DNA from: Nematopogon swammerdamellus
Lineage: Eukaryota > Arthropoda > Insecta > Lepidoptera > Adelidae
Length of the DNA stretch: 64,000 bases
Reading direction: 5' to 3'
Assembly: GCA_946902875.1 (NCBI GenBank)
Contig: OX336336.1
Coordinates: 2,636,545 to 2,700,544 of the forward strand
Each line of letters opens with the position of its first letter. The stretch's first letter is position 1. The position numbers were made by a program, and so were the translations under genes. Below the pieces are notes generated by a model, which worked only from the letters and a program-made list of their open reading frames with translations, was not told where the DNA came from and searched no databases. Of this stretch, positions 46,179 to 58,300 are shown piece after piece.

Positions 46179-46337
46179 ATGCGTGGAGCGTGGTTTAGTG
46201 GCGTAACAGTTCTTCTAGTGGCATTACTGGCAGTTGCGGAGAGTTACAAAGTTCTAGTCGTATTTCCGCTTCCGGGCAAGAGCCACAGCCTCCTCGGAGA
46301 AGCCTATGTGAAGCTTTTGCTGAAGAGAGGACATGAG
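46179..46337 (+). CDS. UGT: UGT exon 1 (residues 1-53)
   Basis: Starts at the ATG in 'attcaaaatg' and ends at GAG before the donor gtaagt. It encodes the signal peptide and the PLPGKSHSLLGEAYVKLLLKRGHE segment with the catalytic His36. Phase 0 at the 3' end. The start is chosen because it gives a hydrophobic leader directly before the conserved YKVLVVFPLPGKSH block and follows an AT-rich leader with stops. Confidence 0.93.
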
Positions 46338-49300
46338 GTAAGTTTACTGATGTATCAAAATATTTATCACATATGGCTTGGCACACATTGTTCACAGTTA
46401 TTTAAAAAAAATATTACCTCACTCACTTTATTGACTTCCTATTTATTAACAGATTATGCATTTAAGCTATCAACATTAAATGAAAATGAACATAGCCTTC
46501 GTAAACATATCCATAAAAAACATTATAATAAAAATAATATAATTAATAGCTCAGTTGTGCATAGCCCGTGATCATAATAAGCACACCTGGGCGCGGTCAG
46601 AACTTGCATGTTCGACCGTCGTCGTAGGCTGACCGTGGTTCGGATTCCACGTAAAACTGTAGGTTCTTCCCTTACCTTACTAGGTGGTAGGGTTAACCCG
46701 CCCGAGTTGGTACCACCGCACTGAATGAAAGATCGGTCGAAGCGTCATGTAAATAGTTCGTGTTTTCCGTCTAGTTCAGTGTAGGGGCACGACCGAAGGG
46801 AAGTTAAATTAATTTTACTTATATAAGTATGTCTCTATGTATTAATATGTAAATCTATGTTCATGTATGTACCTATATAATATTATGGTGTAGTATAGTA
46901 TAGTGTTATTTAGGCCTCCAAGTTTTCTTTTATGCTTTTTCATTAATTTATGAACATGTTGTTATTATAAGGTGTTTTTTTTTCTGTAAATACCCATATA
47001 AATGTTGTAGGGTGGGCGACCGGCCGAGATCGCCTTAGGCAATAAGTCCGCCATTTGTTGTATATACCTAATACAATAAAGTATATGAAATAAAATTAAT
47101 AAGTTTCTCAAAAGTTTTACTCATAAGTCCTGGTGTGATCTCAACAAAGTATATAATAAGCAAGGATACAATTGGTGGACTTCGAACGTCTTGCTGATGA
47201 TGTGTACCTACTTATTATCTCGAGGTTACTTGCCACTTAAATAACCATTATGTTATCCTATCGCGGGTTACATACTCGTACCTAATGAGTTTAAATTGTT
47301 TAAGTTTTTTTATAACTACTCCATGTATGTATTTATTATTTTTACAGATATGTCTATCCTTATCCTTACCTATAATAAAATCCAACGTCTGCTTTCTGTC
47401 TGAGTGTCTGAGTGTATGTCTGTCTGTCCGCTTATAATTCGAGAACCACTGAACCGATTTTAATAAAACAAAATTCTACGGATAGCTTGATTCTTCCCAT
47501 CAACTATAGGCTACTTACTATCACGCTAAATGGCTTATGAGGTTAGCAGTGAAGTGAAATATGAGAGCGGGCGGAGCCGCGGGCACAGCTAGTAATTTTA
47601 TGTAATTTATGTATCGAGTATCTATTGTTAGTACATAATACATATACCAGGTGCTTCGTTATTTATGTAAAAAATTTCGGGAGGGTTACATAGATACTTA
47701 AATAAACACGTTACGCAAAAAAATTCTATGTTTTAGCATTACTTTTCGAGAAATTTAACACACCTGTTTGCTACCTAAACATTAACCTGTGTGTAACAGT
47801 AGGTAACTTGCATTGTACGGGGTCAATGACCGTCCTTTTTTTTTATGTAAACCAGCATGGGTGGTTTGTTTTGTTTAAACCAGCATGTTTTTTTCTTACG
47901 TAAAGTGTTTATTTGAGTGCGTATGTACTCTCCCGAAATTTTTTACATAAATAACGAAGCACCTTATATAAGTATGCTTTATACATACATACATATATAC
48001 AAATCACACACGCCGAATCCCGAAAATCGGGGTAAGCAGAGTAATTGGTGTTGTGCTGCAAGTACTCTCATAAATTTACAGCGCAACACTGACCACCACG
48101 TTTAGCAAAGAATTCGGACAAGATAACTATCAGGCAGCAAGTAAGGAACGGAGGCCCACCTGTTGCATGACTCGGTGGAAAGACCGTGCCAAGGTGAGAG
48201 GTGGCTAGCCTGTCGCCCTTATGCACGGCATCTTGTCCTTATCCCTTAGTCGCCTTTTACGACATGCACGGTGAGAGATGCAGTAGGGCTATTCTTATTA
48301 AGTACCGGCCCCACATAGTATGTTAATATGTCCTATGTTTATGTAATACCTATTTATATGATAGTATCTGTATAAATATTACTCCTGGCGTTTGCTTGTT
48401 TGCTACCTGGCTATTTAAAGAAAGGGATGGCGCTCCTACTTGCCTCTCGCTCACACAGTATTGCCGTCTCAAGAAAATAATGGAATTGTCCCAAGACAAA
48501 AATTTGCAAATAAAAAATTATCGTTCTTTAATAACCAGGTTATACTTTTATTATTTAACTTTCGTTCATCAAAATTCGTTTAGCCGTTTTGGAGTTACGA
48601 GCGAATAAATAATCTCAACCACACACATAGGTACATCAAAGTTAAAACGCATTAACCTCCTTTGTGCTCGCAGTCGGGTAAAAAAAGACGCTGACGATGA
48701 TTGATTTCCACAGGTGACGTACATCACCCCCTTCCCCATGAAGATGGAGTCGGCGAACTTCACGCAGGTCGTAACCGGAGTCGACATGAGCGGAATGAAA
48801 GGTATTCATTACTTACTTGTTTGTCATTTAACCCATAATTTTTAGATAGATAGATAGAAATACTTTATTGCTCCAGAAAACATTTTACATAAACAGACAA
48901 TAAGTAATGTACATGAGGGGCAAAGGCGGACTTATCCCTTAACAGGGATTTCTCCCAGTCAACCTTTGGATGTTTGAGAGTCGTATATTGTGGGATATAA
49001 GTAGGTAGTAGTAAAAGACTTGAGTGTGGGAATGCATAATCCTTTACCTATAATAAAATCCAACGTCTGCTTTCTGTCTGTCTGAGTGTCTGTCTGTCCG
49101 CTTATAACTCGAGAAGCACTGAACCGATTTTAATAAAACAAAATTCTACGGATAGCTTGATTCTTCCCATCAACTATAGGCTACTTACTATCACGCTAAA
49201 TAGCTTATGAGGTTAGCAGTGAAGTGAAATATGAGAGCGGGCGGAGCCGCGGGCACAGCTTGTATAATATAATATACAAGCTGTGCCCGCGGCTCCGCCC

Positions 49301-52300
49301 GCTCTCATATTTCACTTCACTGCTAACCTCATAAGCCATTTAGCGTGATAGTAAGTAGCCTATAGTTGATGGGAAGAATCAAGCTATCCGTAGAATTTTG
49401 TTTTATTAAAATCGGTTCAGTGCTTCTCGAGTTATAAGCGGACAGACAGACACTCAGACAGACAGAAAGCAGACGTTGGATTTTATTATAGGTAAGGAAG
49501 GAAAATAACTATGATAAACTATAATGTACACTACATATAAGTACCTACGTACTAGTTAATTAAACATATAAATTACTATTTATAAATTACATTAAAAACT
49601 TAGGAATTACAATTTATATAATACATAATACCTAAATATATACATATATACTTGTCCATTCAGAATTAAAGGATTTTTTAGCTTTTGTCTTCACATTGAC
49701 GGAGATAGTACAACTTTTTAAGTGTTTTTTGAATAACGGAAGCGACTTGCAGTGCCGTATACAGTGAGGTAGTAGATTCCACAGCCGAGCTGCGTGCACA
49801 GAAAATGAGTTTGTATAAAATCCAGTTTTATGAGTGGAAATGGCTAAGATATTATCATCACTTGACCGAAGCGTTACACCGTGGGAAGATAAGTACTGAA
49901 AACGCGGTTTTTGAAATTTTTTTGTTATTGTCAGCCTAGGTAGCTCAGTGTTTCGGTCGGCCGACTGTTGTTAAGCAACCCTGAGCGCGGTCAGTACTTG
50001 GATGGGTGACTGCTCGACCGTTGGAGGCTGACCGTGGTTCGGAATCCACGTAAAACTTACTAAAACTAAGGTAAAAGGTAAAACACGTTCCTTTCGTACT
50101 TACCTTACTAGGTGGTAGGGTTTATCCCGCCCGGGTTGGTACCACCGCACTGAATGAAACGTCGTCGGTCGAAAAGGTTATGTAAATAGTTCGTGTTTTT
50201 CCTTCAGTTCGGTGTAGCCGACACGACCGAAACGAAGCACTAATATGGCACCTGGTTCACCAAGGTCTTATGGGCTGACGTATTACGTGATGTAGGCAAC
50301 CGTGTCAGTTTCCATAAAATTTTTTTTACATTATGACAATATGATATGAAAACAAGTTAAGAAAATGGGGAGTAAACTAAAAAAAAATGTGACATTTATA
50401 ATACTTACCTACAAAAGGTAATATGCGGTGCTGCGCGATAGATACGCGGAGAGAGGGTGGAGATGGGTAAGGGGTGGGGGAGTGGGCCGGGGGGGGGGGG
50501 GGGGGGGGGTGTCACGCCGAGGAAGTACAACTTCTAACGCGCGTATAAGTACACACACCTTTTTAGGATTCCGTACTTCAAAAGAGGAAATACCGGAACC
50601 CTTAAAGATCACTCTCGTGTCTGTCTGTCTGTATGTCCGTTTGTCGCAGCCTATTTTCTTCGAATCTACTGGACGAAACAAGTTGACTTTTTGGTTGGTA
50701 CACATTCCGATGTAAGTCTGATGATATGTCTGATGTGTTGAAGTCTGATGACCCAATCACGGAAGTTTAGGTAGCGTAAATGAACGAATTTAGATTTTGG
50801 GGGTACATTTTGAGGGATAAATTAGAATGTTAAAAGCTATTTTTTAAATGCGTCACGTGACATATCAATGGAAAGAGCTCGTTTTATAAGAAATACTCGT
50901 ATATTGTATGTTTACAAATATATTTGAAGAAGAAGAAGAAAATTGATTTGAAGATACATGGATGCAGGCAGGAGTAGCGAAAAATATTTACCGGGAGCCA
51001 GTTCCACACCTTTGTTAGTAGTGCGACACAAGAACGATTATGATGTCGACTCTCGAACCGACTTAAACCTCCAATACAAAGGAACGTTCCGCGAGATTCT
51101 CGTTTCGGATTCTTGGAACACAGAGATAATAAGCTCGCTCGAGATTATATTTTTTTAGACTCCCAACGACCTAATTGCGTGGCTTTGTAACGATTTAATT
51201 TTTAGGATTCCGTTGCCAGCGACGCTTGTACAATCCTTTTATAATAATCAGTCAGGTGTCCGTCCGTCCGTTCGTGCGTTTATCACGCGCGCTATATGAG
51301 GTAAGTGAAGTTCCATAAATATAAAACAAAAACATTTTGAAAGATTTTGAAGTTTATATCACACTAGCTGTGCCCGCGGCTCCGCCCACTCTCATATTTG
51401 ACTTTTCTGCTAACCTCATAAGCCATTTAGCGTGATAGTAAGTAGCCTATAGTTGATGGGAAGAATCAACCTATCCGTAGATTTTTTTTTATAAATCGGT
51501 TCAGTGGTTCTCGAGTTATAAGCGGACAGACAGACGGATAGACAGACAGACAGAAAGCAGACGTTGGATTTTATTAAAGCTAAGGAAGCGGTTATTGAGA
51601 AAAAAAATGTTACACATAAAAAAACGCCTTAATTTTTTTTTTATTGGAGCTATATTGTGACTAGAAATTCAAATAAGCGGTATCAAAGAGCGGTATCCAT
51701 GCCTTAATTTTCCACCCTTAGAGGTGGAATTTTTTTCTCCAAATTTAAATGGGACCAACCTGGAGTATATCCAATTCAAATAATTAAAATCGGTTCACAC
51801 TTCAAAATTGGCGAAGATATCGCGTAACATACACACAAAAAAAATCAGTCGAATTGAGCACCTCCTCTTTTTTTGAAGTCGGATAAAAATAGTATTCTAG
51901 TGGACTGCGGCGCGGAGCCGCGCGCGAGACGCGGTGCGAGAAGAAAATACCTACGGATCCCTCTGTGTGTGAACAAAGTTCGCACTTGACAGGTTTTTTC
52001 AAGGGTCTCACCGGCGGCGCGGCAGATATGTAATCATTGCGCTAATTATAGCGAGACAGATTATCGCAAATGTACGCACCTACGTACGTACGAGTACTAA
52101 TCTGTTGAAAAAAAAAAACGATAAAGTGCGAGCTAGACTTGCGAGCCTCGTCACAGCTCATCACATCAATCACTGTAATAATATTTTTGTTTTTATACAA
52201 ATCGTGACATGTGGCGCCGAGCCACCCATAAGGTGTCTAACGATTCCCATGGACATTCGGTCGTACGCGGCGGGGGTTGCGAATGCCATGCCAGTCGGAC

Positions 52301-55300
52301 TAGTTTTTACCCGCGGCTTCGCTCACGTGAAATTCGTATTTAAAAAGAAAAAAGTAAGTAGGTAAGCCCGCTACCGTATCTTTATTTCGGCGCTCGCAAC
52401 AATTCGGTTTGTATGACAGCCACATACTAGCGTAACCGCAACTGAGCCTATCCTGTGTGACGTATGGCTAAATGTGCTTGTACTAAGTTTAATCGAATTC
52501 GGATGATCGGTTTAAGAGTTATGGAGGAACATACATAATAAAAGATTTCTAAAAATCGTCAATTTAGTTTTAGTATCATGCACAGAGTCTACAAACGCAG
52601 TATCTCATAAAACAAAGCAACTTACTCCATGACCATCCCATACCAGGTTTATTATTAGTATTGATTGATCACTTTTAAAAGAAAAAACACAAACTACTAC
52701 ATAAATACATAAAACTATACACTAATCAACTAACACTAAAACTAATCTAAAATTAGTATTCAGAAAAACTACAAAAAATAAATTTCTGAAAAGTCCGTCG
52801 AATCTCAATACCTATCCCCCGTTTAAGGAAGGCTTTGGATTGATTGATCTATAATTCCAAATTATTTTTGTCGTTGAGATGATTCTGTCTCTAGTCCCAG
52901 GACACGAAGACCTGATGAACATCGAATCGCTCCTGAAGGGATCATCCGTGCTGCTTGACGACTTCGGGCTTCCCTTCATGTCGCTGGAGATGTCCAAGAT
53001 GGCGCTCATGAGTGAAGGCGTTCAGAATTTCCTGCGAGACCCTAAGCAGAGATTCGACGTGGTCGTGGCCGAATGGTTCTACACAGAAATATACTCTGCG
53101 TGAGTGAGGATCAACCATTATTAGGTTTCCGTATCCGTATACGGAAGCTTATTACTAAGACTACGCCGTTCGGCTGTCCGTCTGTCTTACCTTTTTTAGG
53201 GTTCCGTATCCGGTACGGGACCGTATTACTAAGCCTACGGCGTCTGCACAGAGCATCAAATACCTACCGTCCGCGCCCCCTACTAGAGGCGCCCTAAGCG
53301 ATGATATTTGAAACCCAATAACCGTACGCTGAGCTGCTAGCGCTTCGTATGTGTGTGTGTGTGCTAGTATCGACACTACACACAAAAAGGAGCAAGTTAG
53401 ACACACGTACAAAACAAATGCACACGCACAACACACATATGTAAGTCATAAGCCTCGCCCACAGGCTTCAACACCGTTGTAGAGAAATCGCGCTCACGGC
53501 GCCTCTAGTAGGGGCGGGCGCGCGCATTTCATGCTCTGTGGGCGTCTGCCTGTCTGTCTGTCCGTCCGTCCGTCCGTCAGTCTGTCTGTCTGTCCGAGGG
53601 CTGTATCTCTTGAACCGGTAGCCCGTTGAAATTTTCACAGAATATGTGTTATTATGGCCAATATAACAACAAATAATAAAAATAAGAAAAAGTAAAAAAG
53701 CTCGATGAAACGATTTTCACCAAAAAGTACTATAAAATGACCGAATCTGGGAAAACGTTTCATAGCTTTTCGTCTTCAAAAATGGCCCTATTTCGAACCC
53801 TGAAGTTACGAAACCCTACCCTGAAACAGCCTGTAGAGAAATATGTTCACCGGAAGCCCGTTCCACACCTTTGCAGTGCGCCACAAGAACGATTTAGAGA
53901 ATCGTGCAATTCGAATAATTCTCCTATCAACGACAATAAAAATGATTATGAATTGTACAACGCCAGTTTCGCAGCATTCTCGCACTCGATGATCCTGCGG
54001 GTCGTGGACGAGTCGCCGAACACGGCGTACACTCCCGACGTGTGCAGCTTCAGCCGACGCCCCCTTCACCTTCCAGCAGAGAGTGCACGAGCTGTATAGG
54101 ATGGTGAAGAAGAATAATAATACATAATTGAACAACGGCAGGTTCGCAGCGTTCTACAAGTGTCCTCTCGTGTGGTCGTCGTCAATGGACGTGCGCTCGA
54201 TGATCCTGCGGGTCGTGGACGAGTCGCCGAACACGGCGTACACTCCCGACGTGTGCAGCTTCAGCCGACCCCCTTCACCTTCCAGCAGAGAGTGCACGAG
54301 CTGTATAGGATGGTGAAGAAGAATAGTAATAAATAATTGTACAACGGCAGGTTCGCAGCGTTCTACAAGTGTCCTCTCGTGTGGTCATCGTCAATGGACG
54401 TGCGCTCGATGATCCTGCGGGTCGTGGACGAGTCGCCGAACACGGCGTACACTCCCGACGTGTGCAGCTTCAGCCGACCCCCTTCACCTTCCAGCAGAGA
54501 GTGCACGAGCTGTATAGGATGGTGAAGAAGAATAGTAATAAATAATTGTACAACGGCAGGTTCGCAGCGTTCTATAAGTGTCCTCTCGTGTGGTCATCGT
54601 CAATGGACGTGCACTCGATGATCCTGCAGGTCTTGGACGAGTCGCCGAACACGGCGTACACTCCCGACGTGTGCAGCTTCAGCCGACCCCCTTCACCTTC
54701 CAGCAGAGAGTGCACGAGCTGTATAGGATGGTGAAGAAGAATAGTAATAAATAATTGTACAACGGCAGGTTCGCAGCGTTCTATAAGTGTCCTCTCGTGT
54801 GGTCATCGTCAATGGACGTGCACTCGATGATCCTGCAGGTCTTGGACGAGTCGCCGAACACGGCATACACTCCCGACGTGTGCAGCTTCAGCCGACCCCC
54901 TTCACCTTCCAGCAGAGAGTGCACGAGCTGTATAGGATGGTGAAGAAGAATAGTAATAAATAATTGTACAACGGCAGGTTCGCAGCGTTCTATAAGTGTC
55001 CTCTCGTGTGGTCATCGTCAATGGACGTGCACTCGATGATCCTGCAGGTCTTGGACGAGTCGCCGAACACGGCATACACTCCCGACGTGTGCAGCTTCAG
55101 CCGACCCCCTTCACCTTCCAGCAGAGAGTGCACGAGCTGTATAGGATGGTGAAGAAGAATAGTAATAAATAATTGTACAACGGCAGGTTCGCAGCGTTCT
55201 ATAAGTGTCCTCTCGTGTGGTCATCGTCAATGGACGTGCACTCGATGATCCTGCGGGTCGTGGATGAGTCGCCGAACACGGCGTACACTCCCGACGTGTG

Positions 55301-58300
55301 CAGCTTCGCCCGACCCCCCTTCACCTTCCAGCAGAGAGTGCAAGAGCTGTACAAGATGTTGAAGAAGAATCTTCTCTTTGAGTGAGTTATTTATTGATGT
55401 TGACCCAAAGCCCTAGTGGCTTCTTCGTCTAGATTAATAGTAGTAATCCTCTTCCAGGACAGCGACGAATAATTGGAAAGCCCGAAGGTCTCTTCGGGCT
55501 TTCCAATTATTGGTCGCTTTAAAAAATTACAATAAAAGACTTGAGGAACTTCAAATCAAATCAAGTATACGTTATAGCACACTGTAAAACATGGAACATT
55601 GTAGCATTCCTTCCTTAGCAGTCCTTTCATTTCATACGTCACACGATGCGGTTTACCGCACAAAGAAGACCAGTACCCTCATCACGAGATTTAACCTACT
55701 ACGCTACGCCGTGTTCTCCGCATCATTTTGTATGGAGAAACGAAATTCGCAAATCTCGCTAGCACTAGAGAATCAGCACTAGAGGTGCTGCTCCGTTTCT
55801 CCATACAAAATGATGCGGAGAACACGGCGTAGCGTAGTACGCGGTGTAGGTTAAATCTCGTGATTAGGGTACAGTTGCGGTATGATACTCTTCCGACTAA
55901 TACCTTTTTCCTTTTCGGATTCCAGGGAAATTTTAACATACATAAATACCACACGCTGTATCCCGGCAATCGGAGTAAGCAGAGTAGTCGGTGTTGTGTA
56001 GGAACTCTGGTAAATTACAGCACAATACCGACCACCACCACGTATAGCAGTGTATTAGGACAAGATAACTATCAAGCAGGAAGTAAGGCACGAAGACCCA
56101 CCTCCTGCATGACTCGGTGGAAGAACAGTGCCAAGATGAATCTAAAAACCCAATATCAACAACAAATATGGTGCTGAGCGATGATTGTTGCGGAGATAAG
56201 ACAGACGCCAAGTAATAGTGGAAGATAATTGTCGATTACTGTATGGAAAGAAGAAAAGTTCAATTTATCAAAACATTTACGTCGATCAGCCTCGTTAGCT
56301 CAGTGGTGCGGTCAGTCGACTGTTGTTAAGCAACCCTGAGCGCGGTCAGTACTTGGATGGGTGACCGATCGACCGTTGTTGGAGGCTGATCATGGTTCGG
56401 ATTCCACGTAAAACTGTAGATCTCTTCCCTTCTTACCTTACTAGGTGGTAGGGTTTATCCCGCCCGGGTTGGTACCATCGCAGTGAACGAAACGTCATCG
56501 GTCGAAACGGCTATGTAAATAGTTGACATGAAATGAACGGAAGCACTGACATGGTCCTAGTTCATCCTGTGTTCTGTCTAGTTCGTCCTGTGGCTGACAT
56601 CACGGATATTGTAGGTGATGTAGCCAACCGTGTCACTTTCCATAAAAAAATCACATTTCAGATTCGTATTGGTCCCGAAGTCAGCAGAAGTTTACAAGCA
56701 GGCGTTCGGTGATGCTGCGGCGACACGGGGAATCGAACTACCGCCCTACGAGGAGATCATCTACAGTGCTTCCATGACGCTGGCGAACAGCCACCCTTCC
56801 CTGGGAGAGGCTCCCAAGCTAGCGCAGAATATAAAGGAAGTTGGAGGGTACCATATCGAACCGAAGACGGAACCTCTACCTAAGGTAAGAAAGCGAGATT
56901 CATTGGTTCAGGACATATTTCACTACCACCTGTATCCGTATCTGACGATAAAGTCACATTTCTCGTGCTTATGACATACTGATGACAGGAGTATCAGTTT
57001 ATGTGTTTCGCATTCATGTTGTTGATTATGTACTTATTTAGTTCACTTTATCAGAAAAATTTTAAAAGGGCCAACTGAAAAACAGCGCTGTAGGGCACGT
57101 TCCTTCAGCAAAAATGCTGAGTTGATTCCTTTTTTTCCTTCAGGTTTCTCTCTGTTACCGTTTTCTTGTTTTCGTTTTATATGTGTATCCATAGGAGAAA
57201 TAAATATTTTCATTTAATTTCATTTATTTGCAGTTACATTTTATCCGAAGATGGTCCGGCCCATCGGGTTTCTTTTATGAAATCTGACATGGTTATCATA
57301 GAAGTTATAATTACCATGCAAACATAACTCCTTGCACTTAGCGCAACAAACAATAGGTCGTATTGCATGAAGAGAAAGGAACGGAAAAATATGTAATTCA
57401 TTGTCAGCCTCGGCCTCGGTAGCTGAGTGGTACGATCGGTGAACTGCTGTTCGTGATCTTAAGCACACACGCGGTCGGAACTTGAGTTTTAACCGTTTTT
57501 TCTGACGGTGAAATTTACGTTCACTACTGTACTGTATGTGTCCCTTCCCTTGTCTCTTACTAGGTGGTAGGCTCAAATTGTGGCTAACTGGGTTGGTACC
57601 ACCATACTGTATGTAAGATGGCCGTATAGCAGCCTCGGCTGTGTTCTCTAGTCCAGTACAGCCAACAATCCAAAGGCCGTCTAACTCAGCCACTCATACC
57701 GGATTACATAAAAAAATCACTTCGATGGATGATCGTTCGAACGTTGGAGGCTGACTGTGGTTCGGATTCCACACAAAATTGTAGGCCCTTCCTTTTGCAA
57801 TGAATGCAGCATTCGATTAGATTTGATTAGTTAAGATTGTGGTTGTAACAAAGTTTCGTGTTTGCTGTTTATTTTTTTTTATCCTAAATATGCCGATTTG
57901 GCTTTGACTATAATCGTTATGGAATTAATACATAAATAAAATAAATAAATGGTAAGCCAAAATGTACCCACTAATTCTCTAGGATTTATCTGCTTTCAGA
58001 ATCTGCAAAAGATAATAGAACAGGCGAAGCACGGAGTCATCTACTTCAGCATGGGCTCGAACGTGAAGAGCAAAGACATGCCAGCGCAGATGAAGAGAGA
58101 TCTGCTGAAGATGCTGGGTGAGCTGAAGCAGACCGTGCTATGGAAGTTTGAGGAGAGCGCCGAGGGAGTGCCCAGCAATGTGCACATACAGAGCTGGATG
58201 CCGCAGCATAGCATTTTGGGTATGCATCATTTTAAGGTTTTTAACTTTCCTGCGATTTAGAACCACTGCAACACTGTAGGGATGTCGGCTCCCTAAGTGT

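Noticed and set aside
46179..46571. A 130-residue stand-alone protein
   Set aside because: The frame after 46337 is intronic read-through; the conserved block continues in exon 2 after a clean donor and acceptor.
53951..55186. Mutually exclusive alternative exons in the UGT
   Set aside because: All six upstream copies are frameshifted in the same C run and lack a 5' splice site, so they cannot substitute for exon 4.
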